The position numbers were made by a program, and so were the translations under genes. Below, one piece after another: positions 26,644 to 35,706 of a stretch of DNA of 64,000 nucleotides (within the stretch, counting starts at the first letter, position 1; each line of letters starts with the position of its first letter). Origin of the DNA: Streptomyces atroolivaceus (GTDB lineage: Bacteria; Actinomycetota; Actinomycetes; Streptomycetales; Streptomycetaceae); contig NZ_JNXG01000011.1 in NCBI RefSeq assembly GCF_000717025.1, positions 248,001 through 312,000 of the forward strand, read 5' to 3'. The notes under the pieces were generated by a model. The model worked only from the letters and a program-made list of their open reading frames with translations. It did no database searches and was not told where the DNA came from.

Positions 26644-27161
26644 CCGCCGCTCCCGACCGGTATCGCGTCCAGTGCCTTGATCTTCCAGCCGTCCCCGGTC
26701 CGGGCCAGGGCCGCTTCGAAGCGTTTGCGCTCCGTGCCGCCCGCGCCCTTGCGCGGGGTGATCTCGACTTCCACGGTGGCGATCAGCATCGCCGTACCGG
26801 CACGGTCGTCGAGTGCCGTGAGCGCCGCGTCGGTCACCTTGCCGCGTGCGGTGGCCCCCGACCCGGTGAGCTCGGCGGTGTCCTTCTTGCGGGTGCTCTC
26901 CAGCCGGTCGTGCAGCGGCCCCGTGGACGCGGCGAGCCAGGCCGTGAGACCGGACCTCACGCTCGCGGCACTCCCGCCGTCCATGCTGTTCAGCCGCGCG
27001 AGGCGGCTCCTGCCGTCGGCGAGCGCGGCGTCACGCGCCTTGGCGTACGCGAGGGTGTCGTCGCCGCGCGCCTGCGCGTAGGACCAGCCGCCGAGTCCGC
27101 AGACCAGCACGGCCGCGAGCATGACGGCCCATCCGCTGAGGCTCTTCGCACGGGGATTCAC
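26640..27161 (-). CDS. Mce-associated membrane protein, type A, copy 1
   Basis: 173 aa. One helix (GWAVMLAAVLVCGLGGWSYA, about 10-29) precedes a domain starting LAYAKARDAALADGRSRLARLNSMDG. The GTG start overlaps the mceF stop (GTGA). It pairs with the gene that follows, and the same A-B pair is repeated once more downstream. Confidence 0.82.
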   Translation of the reverse strand: MNPRAKSLSGWAVMLAAVLVCGLGGWSYAQARGDDTLAYAKARDAALADGRSRLARLNSMDGGSAASVRSGLTAWLAASTGPLHDRLESTRKKDTAELTGSGATARGKVTDAALTALDDRAGTAMLIATVEVEITPRKGAGGTERKRFEAALARTGDGWKIKALDAIPVGSGG

Positions 27162-28411
27162 GCGCCACCGCCCAGGCCGAGCAGGCCGGCCATGCCGCCG
27201 GCCCCGGGTGCCTCTCCGGTGGCACCGAGGGCTCCGGGCAGTCCGGCCGAGTCGGTACCGGAGAGCGGGGAGCCGGGCACCGCAGGCTCCGGCACGCCGC
27301 CGCCCCCGGGTGCGTTCGCGCTGCCGCGGACGTTGATGCCACTGCCCGGCGAGGAGGCGCAGCGAGCCTTGTCGTTGACCGCGGGGGCGGGTGAGACGTC
27401 CTTGCCCGGGCGGTAGGTGGTCGAGCCGTATCCGGCGGTGCAGGGCAGCGGCTCGAAGAAGGTGACGGACATCCCGAACCGGGCGTTCCCGTCCTCGTCG
27501 ATGATGCTCGCACCGGCCGCCGCGACCGCGGGCACCTTCACCAGCAGCTCCTCCAGGCCCCGTTGCCGGGTGACCGCCACCTCGGAGGTGGTGAGCAGGT
27601 TGGCGACGACGACTCCGAAGCCGGGTTCGAGGTCGCGCAGGAGTCCGCTGATCTGGGCGGTGGCACCGGGCGCTGTCGCGATCAGCCGGCGCAGGTCGGT
27701 GTCGGATCCCTTGAGTTCGGCGGCGAGTTCCTCGGCGCCGGACGCGAATCCCTTGAGCGCCTCGCCCTGTTCGGCCTGGGTACGCAGGACCGTCTCGCCG
27801 TCCGCCATCAGCTTGGTGGTGGTCGGCAGGGCCTCGTCGGCGGCCTCGACGAAGTCGCTGCCGGTGTCGAGCAGGACCTGCAGGTCGTCGCCGCGTCCCT
27901 CGAACGCCGCACCGAACTCCTCGACCACGGTACGCAGAGCTTCGGCGTCGACGGAGGCGGTGAGGTCGTTGACACTGGTGAGGACGTCGGTGACGGGCGC
28001 CGGAATGGTGGTGTCGGCCTGGTCGATGACCGAGCCGTTCTCCAGGAACGGCCCGTCCTCGCGGGTGGGACGCAGGTCGATGTACTGCTCGCCGACCGCG
28101 GAGAGGCTGGCCACGACGGCCTGCAGGCTGTCGGGGATGCGGGGCGCGTCGTTCTCGATGCGCAGCTCGGCCTCGACGCCGTCGTCGGTGAGCTCGATCG
28201 GGCCGACCCTGCCGACGGAGACACCTCGATAGGTGATGTTGGAGTGGGTGAACAGACCGCCCGTCTGCGGGAGTTGCACCGTGACGGTGTAGTAGCTGCG
28301 CAGGCCCACGTAGTGGCCGAGGTCGGCGTAGCGGGCGCCGAGGTAGCCGAGGACGAGCACCGCGATGATCAGGAAGGCGATGTTCTTGAGCCGGGTGGCG
28401 AGGGTGATCAT
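27158..28411 (-). CDS. Mce family protein, MceF position
   Basis: 417 aa. An N-terminal helix (IAFLIIAVLVLGYLG) is followed by the MCE domain (YYTVTVQLPQTGGLFTHSNITYRGVSVGRV, about 40-70), then a long helical region that builds the lipid-conducting tube. The C-terminus is a flexible Gly/Pro-rich stretch (GGMAGLLGLGGGA). Sixth and last of the mceA-F series. It should sit outside the membrane as one of the subunits of the hetero-hexameric channel. Confidence 0.9.
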   Translation of the reverse strand: MITLATRLKNIAFLIIAVLVLGYLGARYADLGHYVGLRSYYTVTVQLPQTGGLFTHSNITYRGVSVGRVGPIELTDDGVEAELRIENDAPRIPDSLQAVVASLSAVGEQYIDLRPTREDGPFLENGSVIDQADTTIPAPVTDVLTSVNDLTASVDAEALRTVVEEFGAAFEGRGDDLQVLLDTGSDFVEAADEALPTTTKLMADGETVLRTQAEQGEALKGFASGAEELAAELKGSDTDLRRLIATAPGATAQISGLLRDLEPGFGVVVANLLTTSEVAVTRQRGLEELLVKVPAVAAAGASIIDEDGNARFGMSVTFFEPLPCTAGYGSTTYRPGKDVSPAPAVNDKARCASSPGSGINVRGSANAPGGGGVPEPAVPGSPLSGTDSAGLPGALGATGEAPGAGGMAGLLGLGGGA

Positions 28412-29559
28412 CAGCGGGTGCCCTCCGTGCCGGATGCGGTGACCGACGGAAGCGGCAGGGGCAGTGCCGAGCCGGACTTCTGCTGGGTCCCGGTCGCCGG
28501 CGGGGCGTCCGGGGTGAGTGCGGGGATGATCTGGGTGCCGGGCATGGCGGTGACGTCCAGGTAGACGTTGAGGTAGTCGCCCTTCACGCCGCGCAGCACC
28601 TCGTCCGTGAACGGGTAGGTGAGCAGCACCTGCAAGGAGTCGGGGAGGTCGTTCCCCGAGTCGGCGAGAGCCGTGAGGGTGGGGGCGAGAGCCTTGAGGT
28701 CGGCGACCATGTCCGCCTTGCTCTTGTCGATCGTGTCCACGGCGACGGTGGAGAGCGTGTCGAGCGAGCGCAGCATGGTGAGGAGGGATCCACGCTGCTT
28801 CTCCAGGACCTTCAGGCCCGGGCTGAGTCCGGTCAGTACGGTTCCGACGTCCTGTTTCCGGGTGGCGAGCGTGGCGGCGAGCCGGTTGACTCCGTCGAGC
28901 GCGTCGGTGATGTCCTCCTTGTGCTCGTCCAGGTTGGTGACCAGCGTGTCGACGCGGCTCAGCATCGAGCGGATCTGGGGTTCCTGTCCGGCCAGTGCTC
29001 TGTTGAGCTCGGTGGTGATGGTCTTCAGCTGGGCGACGCCCCCGCCGTTGAGGAGCATGGACAGGGCTCCGAAGACCTCTTCGACCTCGGGGTTGCGGTT
29101 GGTGCGTACGAGCGGGATCCGGTCACCGTCGGACAGTGAGCCCTTCGCCGTGCCCTCGGCGGGCGGTGAGAGCTGGACGTACTTCTCGCCGAGGAGGCTG
29201 GACTGTTCGAGGTGGGCGTACGCGTTGGCCGGCATCCTGATCTTCCCGTTGACGCGCATGGTCACCTTGGCGGTCCAGCTGCCCGGGGTGAGGGAGATCT
29301 TGGTGACCCGTCCGACGGCTACGTCGTTGACCTTGACGGACGACTGCGGCGCGAGGCTGAGGACGTCCCCGAACTCGGCGGTGATCTCGTACGGGTGGTC
29401 GCCGAGGTCGGCTCCGCCGGGCAGCGGCAGCTGGTCGATGCCCGAGAACGACGGCAGACCGGTGGTCGTGGCGACGAGCACGAGACCGACGCCTGCGGCG
29501 ACCAGGGCGCCGAGGCCCGTGACCGTGCGGGTGCCGGGTCTGCGCAGGGCGGGGCTCAT
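28411..29559 (-). CDS. Mce family protein, MceE position
   Basis: 382 aa. A signal-anchor (GLGALVAAGVGLVLVATTTG, about 16-35) precedes the MCE domain (YEITAEFGDVLSLAPQSSVKVNDVAVGRV) and a helical tail. MceE proteins are often lipoproteins (LprK/LprN). Here no cysteine follows the hydrophobic segment, so there is no lipobox and the protein is probably held by its helix. One-base overlap (TGATG) with mceF. Confidence 0.88.
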   Translation of the reverse strand: MSPALRRPGTRTVTGLGALVAAGVGLVLVATTTGLPSFSGIDQLPLPGGADLGDHPYEITAEFGDVLSLAPQSSVKVNDVAVGRVTKISLTPGSWTAKVTMRVNGKIRMPANAYAHLEQSSLLGEKYVQLSPPAEGTAKGSLSDGDRIPLVRTNRNPEVEEVFGALSMLLNGGGVAQLKTITTELNRALAGQEPQIRSMLSRVDTLVTNLDEHKEDITDALDGVNRLAATLATRKQDVGTVLTGLSPGLKVLEKQRGSLLTMLRSLDTLSTVAVDTIDKSKADMVADLKALAPTLTALADSGNDLPDSLQVLLTYPFTDEVLRGVKGDYLNVYLDVTAMPGTQIIPALTPDAPPATGTQQKSGSALPLPLPSVTASGTEGTR

Positions 29560-30704
29560 CGGTCCGTCTCCTTCTTCTCGCCCTTGCCGGACTTCTTCTT
29601 CGCGGCCCCCGTGTCCGCCGGGGTGCCGTAGACGGTGCCGACGGCGGGCAGCGGCAGGACGGGCAGGACCTTCTGCCGGGTGGCGTCCACCGGGGCCAGC
29701 CCTTCGAGGCCGGCGGTTCCCGTCCCGGGTTCGAGGAGCGGGCCGCCCATCGACAGCTCGTTGAGGTTCGTGCGCCCGTTGAGGGTGCGGTTCGCCGGGT
29801 CGTACGCGTTGAGCACGTTGCCCGCCGCGAGCGGCAGCGTGTCGAGCGACTCGGCGAGCGAGGCACGCTGGTCGACCAGGGTCTGGGTGAGCGGTACCAG
29901 GAGGTCGACGTTCTTCTTGAGCGCACCACGGTTCTTCTGGATGAAGCTCTTGACCTGGCCGAGTGCGGTGCCGAGCTCTCTCAGCGCGGCGCTGAGGTTC
30001 TCCTTGTCCTCGGCGAGGAAGCCGGTGACGGAGTTGAGCTGCTGCTCCGCGGCCCGCACCTCACCGTCCTTCTCCTTGAGCATGGTGGTGAAGGTCTGGA
30101 GGTGGGACAGCGTGCCGAAGAGGTTTCCGCTGCTCCTGTCGAGCGTCTTGGTCGCCTTGCCGAACTGCTCGATGGAGTCCCCGATCGCCTCTCCGTTGCC
30201 CTTGAGGTTCTCGGAGCCGGTCTTCAGGAGTTCGGAGAGCGCTCCGTCGGCGTTGGCGCCGTCGGGGCCGAGTGCCGTGGAGAGCTCGGTGATCGACTCG
30301 TAGAGCTGGTCGACCTCGATGGGTGTGGCGTTGCCGGCGGCGGGCAGGACGGCACCGCCCTCCAGCCGCGCTCCCCCGGTGTAGGCCGGAGCGAGCTGCA
30401 CGTACCGGTCGGCGACGAGGCTGGGGGCGACGACGAGGGCGTGCGCGTCCGCGGGAACACTGACTCCCTCGTCGAGCCGCAGCGTGATCCGGACCTCCTC
30501 GCCGCGCGGGTCGACCGATTCGACGGTCCCCACCTTCACCCCGAGGACCCGAAGGTCCGACCCCGGGTACACACCGGTGGCCCGGTCGAAGTAGGCGGTG
30601 ATGGTGGTCGTGCCCTCCTGCTCCATGGCCGTCACGCCCGAGCCGACGGCCACGGCCACGACGGCGAGTCCGGCGCCGATGCCGGTGATGCGGGTGCGTC
30701 TCAT
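29556..30704 (-). CDS. Mce family protein, MceD position
   Basis: 382 aa. A short anchor helix (GIGAGLAVVAVAVGSGV) is followed by the MCE domain (ITAYFDRATGVYPGSDLRVLGVKVGTV, about 34-60), a coiled-coil-like region (EKDGEVRAAEQQLNSVTGFLAEDKENL) and a Lys-rich end (AKKKSGKGEKKETDR). ATGA overlap with mceE. Confidence 0.9.
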   Translation of the reverse strand: MRRTRITGIGAGLAVVAVAVGSGVTAMEQEGTTTITAYFDRATGVYPGSDLRVLGVKVGTVESVDPRGEEVRITLRLDEGVSVPADAHALVVAPSLVADRYVQLAPAYTGGARLEGGAVLPAAGNATPIEVDQLYESITELSTALGPDGANADGALSELLKTGSENLKGNGEAIGDSIEQFGKATKTLDRSSGNLFGTLSHLQTFTTMLKEKDGEVRAAEQQLNSVTGFLAEDKENLSAALRELGTALGQVKSFIQKNRGALKKNVDLLVPLTQTLVDQRASLAESLDTLPLAAGNVLNAYDPANRTLNGRTNLNELSMGGPLLEPGTGTAGLEGLAPVDATRQKVLPVLPLPAVGTVYGTPADTGAAKKKSGKGEKKETDR

Positions 30705-30705
30705 G

Positions 30706-31722
30706 TCAGCGGCCCCCCTGCTTCGGCGGCATGCAGTCGTTCTTCGGGGGTGTGCCCTTCGGCAGGTAGTCCTTCGGGACGACCCCGCACACGTAGTTGT
30801 CGAACCAGCGGCCGTTGCCGAGGGTGTTGCCGACGAGCCGGTTGTAGGTGCCGGCCATGGAGAGCACCTTGTCGAGGCTCTTGCGGTTCTTCACCAGGAC
30901 GGTGGTGACCCGCCCCAGCGAATCGAGGGTGGGCTGCAGCTGCTTGTTGTTGTCGGTGACGAGACCGGTGAGCTGTGTGCCGAGGTCCCGGGTGCCGGTG
31001 AGCAGCAGGTGGATGGAGTCGCGCCTGGCCTGGATCTCGCCGAGGAGCAGGTTGCCGTCCTCCAGGAGGGTCTCGAAGCTGCTCTTCTTGGTGGCGAGCG
31101 TCTTGGTGAGCTGCTTGCTGCCCTTGAGGAGGGTGGCGAGCTGCGCGTCGCGTTCGGAGACCGTCCTGGACAGGGCGGAGAGCCCTTCCGCGGCGCTGCG
31201 TACGTCGGGCGGCGAGTCCTTGAAGGTGTCCGAGATGGTCCGGAAGCTCTGGGCGAGCTGGGCCGTGTCGATCTCCTCGATGGTCTCGCCGAGCCCGTTG
31301 AACGCCTGGGTGACGTCGTAGGGGGAGGTCGTGCGGCTCGACGTGATGCGGGAGTCCGGGTCCTGCGGGGCGTCGCCGAGCGGGTCCACCGCCAGGTACT
31401 TCTCGCCCAGAAGGGTCTTGACGGCGATGCCGACGGTGGAGGAGTTGCCTATCCAGGCGTCCTTCACCTTGAAGTCGACCTTCACCTTGGCGCCGTTGAG
31501 TGAGACTCCGGTGACCTCTCCCACCTTCACGCCGGCGATCCGCACCTCGTCGCCGGTGTCCAGACCGGCGGACTCGCTGAAGTCGGCGCTGTAGGCGGTG
31601 CCGCCGCCGATGAAGGGCAGTGCGTCGGCCCGGTAGGCGGCGAGGCCGACCAGGGCCAGGACGACGAGCCCGATGACGCCGATGGCGACGGGGTTGCGTT
31701 CCCGTACGGGCTTGATCCTCAT
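30706..31722 (-). CDS. Mce family protein, MceC position
   Basis: 338 aa from ATG 31722, which overlaps the mceB stop (ATGA) and has GAGG 8 bases upstream; a GTG nine bases earlier is less likely. An anchor helix (VAIGVIGLVVLALVGLAAY) and the MCE domain (YSADFSESAGLDTGDEVRIAGVKVGEV) are followed by a helical tube region. Two cysteines occur near the end (DNYVCGVV, KNDCMPP). Confidence 0.9.
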   Translation of the reverse strand: MRIKPVRERNPVAIGVIGLVVLALVGLAAYRADALPFIGGGTAYSADFSESAGLDTGDEVRIAGVKVGEVTGVSLNGAKVKVDFKVKDAWIGNSSTVGIAVKTLLGEKYLAVDPLGDAPQDPDSRITSSRTTSPYDVTQAFNGLGETIEEIDTAQLAQSFRTISDTFKDSPPDVRSAAEGLSALSRTVSERDAQLATLLKGSKQLTKTLATKKSSFETLLEDGNLLLGEIQARRDSIHLLLTGTRDLGTQLTGLVTDNNKQLQPTLDSLGRVTTVLVKNRKSLDKVLSMAGTYNRLVGNTLGNGRWFDNYVCGVVPKDYLPKGTPPKNDCMPPKQGGR

Positions 31723-32750
31723 CCCGTGCACCTCGATCCGCCGATCGTGATGCCGGTGGGCGGGGCGCTGCCGTCCTCGGTCGTCACACCGGTGACCTTC
31801 GCCTCGCAGAGGTAGAGGTTGAGCCAGGACCCGTAGGAGGTGAGACGGGTGATCGCCTCCATCTTGGCGGGCGTCTTCTCCAGGAAGCTCTCGATCTTCG
31901 GTGCGTTCCTGTCGAGCTGTCCGGTGAGCCGGCCCAGCTGCGCGATGTCCTTCTTGAGCGGTGCACGGCCGTCCTGGAGGAGGTCCGCGGTGACGGTGGT
32001 GAGTGCCCCCATCGCCGTGACCGCGTCGCCGAGCGGCTTGCGGTCGCCGGAGAAGCCCTTGACGAGTTTCTCGAGGGTGACGACGAGGTCGTCGAAGCCG
32101 GCCTCGCGGTCGTTGACGGTCTTGAGGACCGTGTTGAGGTTCTTGATCACCTCACCGATCACCTTGTCCTTGGCCGCGACGGTGCCGGTCAGTGATCCGA
32201 CGTGGGAGAGGATGCTGTCGACGGTGCCGCCCTCGCCCTGGAGGACCTGCACGATGGACCCGGCGAGCTGGTTGACGTCCGGCGGGGAGAGTCCTTCGAA
32301 CAAGGGCTGGAAGCCGTTGAAGAGCTGGGTGAGGTCGAGCGCGGGCGTGGTCCGCGAGAGCGGGATCGTCGCCCCGGATCCGAAGGTCGCCCCCACCGGC
32401 CCGGCGCCCTGGTCGAGGTCGATGTAGCGCTGGCCGACCATGTTGAGGTACTTGATCGACGCGGTCACCGAGGCGGGCAGCTCGCGGCCCCTGCGTACGG
32501 CGAAGCCGACTTCGGCCTGCCGTCTGTCGGCGACCCGGATGGACTCGACCTGCCCGACCTTGACGCCCGCGATCCTGACGCTGTCACCGACGACCAGTCC
32601 GGTGGCGTCGGTGAACCTGGCCTTGTACGAGGTGGTGTCGCCGACGCCGGTGTTGGCGATGGACAGGCCGAGGACGGTGGTGGCCAGTGCGGTCACCACC
32701 ACGAAGACGAGGGATTTCGCGAGCGGTCCCGCGAGGGAGCGGCGCTTCAC
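31719..32750 (-). CDS. Mce family protein, MceB position
   Basis: 343 aa. An anchor helix (SLVFVVVTALATTVLGLSIA) precedes the MCE domain (YKARFTDATGLVVGDSVRIAGVKVGQV, about 38-64), then a long helical region. The final CEAKVTGVTTEDG...RCTG holds two cysteines. The GTG start overlaps the mceA stop. Confidence 0.9.
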   Translation of the reverse strand: MKRRSLAGPLAKSLVFVVVTALATTVLGLSIANTGVGDTTSYKARFTDATGLVVGDSVRIAGVKVGQVESIRVADRRQAEVGFAVRRGRELPASVTASIKYLNMVGQRYIDLDQGAGPVGATFGSGATIPLSRTTPALDLTQLFNGFQPLFEGLSPPDVNQLAGSIVQVLQGEGGTVDSILSHVGSLTGTVAAKDKVIGEVIKNLNTVLKTVNDREAGFDDLVVTLEKLVKGFSGDRKPLGDAVTAMGALTTVTADLLQDGRAPLKKDIAQLGRLTGQLDRNAPKIESFLEKTPAKMEAITRLTSYGSWLNLYLCEAKVTGVTTEDGSAPPTGITIGGSRCTG

Positions 32751-34051
32751 TTGAGCTTCACCTCCGCGCCGCGGAAGGCCGGACCGATGAGCACGCTGCT
32801 CCAGTCGGGCAGGGACCGCGGCTGGACTTCGAGTGAGGGGGCGACGAGTTCGTTGACGAGCCGGCTCTCCTGGGGAGAGTTCGGCATGCCGAGCGCACTT
32901 TCGGTGGCTGCGGGCGCTTCGGCCGGTCCCGCGTCACCTGTGTTCCGCGGCGGGTCGGAGACCTTTCGCGCGTCGGCGGTCGGGACCGCCCTGCCGGTGT
33001 ACGGCACCGAGTAGCAGTGCGGGCCGCCGGTGGCGTCGTAGACCGGGGTGTCCTTGCCGGCCACGTACTTGCCCTTGGACTCCACCGCCTTGACGGTGAC
33101 GTGCAGTCCCGGCTTGTCGGTGCCCTTGCCGAGGGCCTTGTCCATGGCGGGGACGAACCCGGCCATCGTGCGCAGGGTGCAGGGGAAGGAGTCGGAGTAC
33201 TCGGCGAGGAGTTCCAGTGTCGGGCGGCCGGATGCGGAGAGACGGATGAGGTTGTCCTTGTTCTTCCGCAGGAAAGCGGTGACGTCGTTCGCGGAGGCGG
33301 TGGTGGATCCGTACAGGTCGGCCAGTTCCGCCTGCTGCTCGGCGATCGTGCCGCTGGTGGTGGTGAAGTCGGTGAGCGCCTCCAGGACGTCGGGGGCGGC
33401 GTCGGCGTAGAGATGACTCACCTTGACCAGTTCCTTGATGTCCGCGTTGAGCGTGGGGAGTTGGGGGTTGAACTCCTTCAGGTGCGCGTCGAGGGTGACC
33501 AAGGTGTCGCCGAGCTTGTCACCGCGTCCCTCGAGCGCCTGGGACACTGCGCCCAGGGTCGCGGCGAGCTTCTCCGGCTTGACGGCGGTCAGCATCGGCA
33601 GGACGTTGTCGAGTACCTCCTCCAGCTCGATCGCGTTGCTGGAGCGGTCCTGCGGTATCACCGCCCCGGCCCGCAGGGTCTCGGCGGAGGGGACCGCGGG
33701 AGGCACGAGAGCCACGTACCTCTCCCCGAAGAGGGTGGTGGGCAGCATCTGGGCGGTGACGTCGGCCGGGATCCGGCCGAGCCGGTCCGGCTGGATGGCG
33801 AGGGTGAGCCGGGCCCCGTCACCGTCGGCCGCGATGTGGCGCACTTCGCCGATCACGACGCCGCGCAGCTTCACCTCGGCGTTGTCGTGCATCTCGTTAC
33901 CGACACTTCCGGTGCGCACCGTCACTGTGGCGTCGTCGGCGAAGTCCTTCTCGTACACCGAGACCGACACCCATACGAGGACGGCGGGCACGAGCACGAA
34001 GGTCACGCCCGCGAGTCTGCGGCGCACCGTCTGCGCCGTGGAGGAGGACAT
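32747..34051 (-). CDS. Mce family protein, MceA position
   Basis: 434 aa, the first of the six MCE subunits. An anchor helix (LAGVTFVLVPAVLVWVSVSV) is followed by VTVRTGSVGNEMHDNAEVKLRGVVIGEV (MCE domain), FGERYVALVPP, a helical region, and a C-terminal extension of about 80 residues rich in Pro and Ala. TGATG overlap with the permease gene before it. Confidence 0.9.
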   Translation of the reverse strand: MSSSTAQTVRRRLAGVTFVLVPAVLVWVSVSVYEKDFADDATVTVRTGSVGNEMHDNAEVKLRGVVIGEVRHIAADGDGARLTLAIQPDRLGRIPADVTAQMLPTTLFGERYVALVPPAVPSAETLRAGAVIPQDRSSNAIELEEVLDNVLPMLTAVKPEKLAATLGAVSQALEGRGDKLGDTLVTLDAHLKEFNPQLPTLNADIKELVKVSHLYADAAPDVLEALTDFTTTSGTIAEQQAELADLYGSTTASANDVTAFLRKNKDNLIRLSASGRPTLELLAEYSDSFPCTLRTMAGFVPAMDKALGKGTDKPGLHVTVKAVESKGKYVAGKDTPVYDATGGPHCYSVPYTGRAVPTADARKVSDPPRNTGDAGPAEAPAATESALGMPNSPQESRLVNELVAPSLEVQPRSLPDWSSVLIGPAFRGAEVKLK

Positions 34052-34854
34052 CAGCCGGCCACCTTCACCGTGGTCGTCGCGCCCCAGATGGCGAGCGAGA
34101 GGAAGAAGTCGGTGACGCTGATGAGCACGATGGCGTTCCGCACCGACCGGCCCACGGCCACTCCGACGCCGGCGGGGCCGCCGGTCGCGTGGAAGCCGTA
34201 GTAGCAGTGGGCGAGGATCACCAGCACGCTGAAGATCAGCACCTTGAGCACCGACAACAGGACGTCGTCCGGGGAGAGGAAGAGATTGAAGTAGTGGTCG
34301 TAGGTGCCCGCCGACTGCCCGTTGAACAGGACCGTTATGTAGCGGGAGGCCAGGTAGGAGGAGAGCAGCCCGATCGCGTAGAGCGGGATGATGGCGACGA
34401 CGCCGGCGATGATGCGTGTGGTGACGAGGTACGGCATGGAGCGCACACCCATCGCTTCCAGCGCGTCGACCTCCTCGTTGATCCGCATCGCGCCGAGCTG
34501 GGCGGTGAAGCCGGCGCCGACGGTTGCGGAGAGGGCGAGGCCCGCGACGAGCGGGGCGATCTCCCGGGTGTTGAAGTAGGCGGAGATGAAGCCGGTGAAG
34601 GCGGAGGTGCCGATCTGGTCGAGGGCGGCGTACCCCTGGAGACCGACGACCGAGCCGGTGGCGAGGGTCATCGCGATCATCACGCCGATGGTTCCGCCGA
34701 TGACCCCGAGACCGCCGCTTCCGAAAGCGACCTCGGCGAGGAGCCGCTGCACCTCCTTGAGGTAGCGGCGCAGGGTCCTCGGGATCCAGATCAGGGCGCG
34801 TACGTAGAAGGTGAGCTGTTCGCCGGAGCGGTCCAGCCAGCCGAGCATCGACAT
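34051..34854 (-). CDS. YrbE1B-type Mce permease (MlaE family)
   Basis: 267-aa membrane permease. It has the MlaE-family signature GLALSATVGAGFTAQLGAMRINEEVDALEAMGV (about 115-147), with the conserved E-E-[VI]-D-A-L-E-x-M-G cytoplasmic helix, and five to six membrane segments. With YrbE1A it forms the inner-membrane core beneath the Mce tube. A shorter ATG (MLGWLDRSG) lies two codons in. Confidence 0.92.
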   Translation of the reverse strand: MSMLGWLDRSGEQLTFYVRALIWIPRTLRRYLKEVQRLLAEVAFGSGGLGVIGGTIGVMIAMTLATGSVVGLQGYAALDQIGTSAFTGFISAYFNTREIAPLVAGLALSATVGAGFTAQLGAMRINEEVDALEAMGVRSMPYLVTTRIIAGVVAIIPLYAIGLLSSYLASRYITVLFNGQSAGTYDHYFNLFLSPDDVLLSVLKVLIFSVLVILAHCYYGFHATGGPAGVGVAVGRSVRNAIVLISVTDFFLSLAIWGATTTVKVAG

Positions 34855-34857
34855 CGC

Positions 34858-35706
34858 TCAGCCCCCCTTCGGGGGGACGATCTGCAGGTAGATCGCCGTG
34901 AGGACCATGTTGACGGCGAACAGCAGCATGAAGGTGATGACGACGGACTGGTTGACCGCGTCCCCGACGCCCTTCGGGCCACCGCGCGGGTTCAGTCCCC
35001 GGTACGCGGCGACGATGCCCGCGATGAAACCGAAGATCAGCGCCTTGAGTTCACCGATGTACAGGTCGGGCAGCTGGGCCAGGGCGGAGAAGCTCGCGAG
35101 GTAGGCGCCGGGGGTCCCGCCCTGCATGATCACGTTGAAGAAGTAGCCGCCGAGGGTGCCGACGACGGAGACCAGGCCGTTGAGCAGGACGGCGACGAGC
35201 ATGGTGGCCAGCACCCGGGGGACGACGAGTCGCTGGATGGGCGAGACGCCCATGACCTCCATGGCGTCGAGCTCCTCGCGGATCTTGCGGGAACCCAGGT
35301 CGGCGCAGATGGCGGAGCCGGCCGCCCCGGCGATCAGCAGCGCCACGATGAGCGGACTGGCCTGCTGGATGACGGCCAGGACGCTGGCCCCACCGGTGAA
35401 GGACTGGGCGCCGAGCTGTTCGGTGAGGGAGCCGACCTGGAGCGCTATGACCGCGCCGAACGGGATGGAGACGAGGGCGGCGGGCAGGATGGTGACGCTG
35501 GCGACGAACCAGAACTGCTCGATGAACTCCCTTACCTGGAAAGGACGCCGGAAGATGGCCCGGGCGACCGCCAGGGCGAGGGCGAACAGCTGGCCGGTCT
35601 GACGCAGCGGCGCGAGGAGCCGCGAGGGCGGCCTCTGCCGCGGTGTCTTCTCCCGTGCCTCCTCGGCGGCCGGCTCGGGCGGCCGTACGGGCAGCGGTGC
35701 CGTCAT
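34858..35706 (-). CDS. YrbE1A-type Mce permease (MlaE family)
   Basis: 282-aa MlaE-family permease. SPLIVALLIAGAAGSAICADLGSRKIREELDAMEVMGV (about 139-176) is the family signature. A longer N-terminus than YrbE1B precedes the first helix. Starts with an ATGA overlap on the ATPase gene. Partner of YrbE1B. Confidence 0.92.
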   Translation of the reverse strand: MTAPLPVRPPEPAAEEAREKTPRQRPPSRLLAPLRQTGQLFALALAVARAIFRRPFQVREFIEQFWFVASVTILPAALVSIPFGAVIALQVGSLTEQLGAQSFTGGASVLAVIQQASPLIVALLIAGAAGSAICADLGSRKIREELDAMEVMGVSPIQRLVVPRVLATMLVAVLLNGLVSVVGTLGGYFFNVIMQGGTPGAYLASFSALAQLPDLYIGELKALIFGFIAGIVAAYRGLNPRGGPKGVGDAVNQSVVITFMLLFAVNMVLTAIYLQIVPPKGG

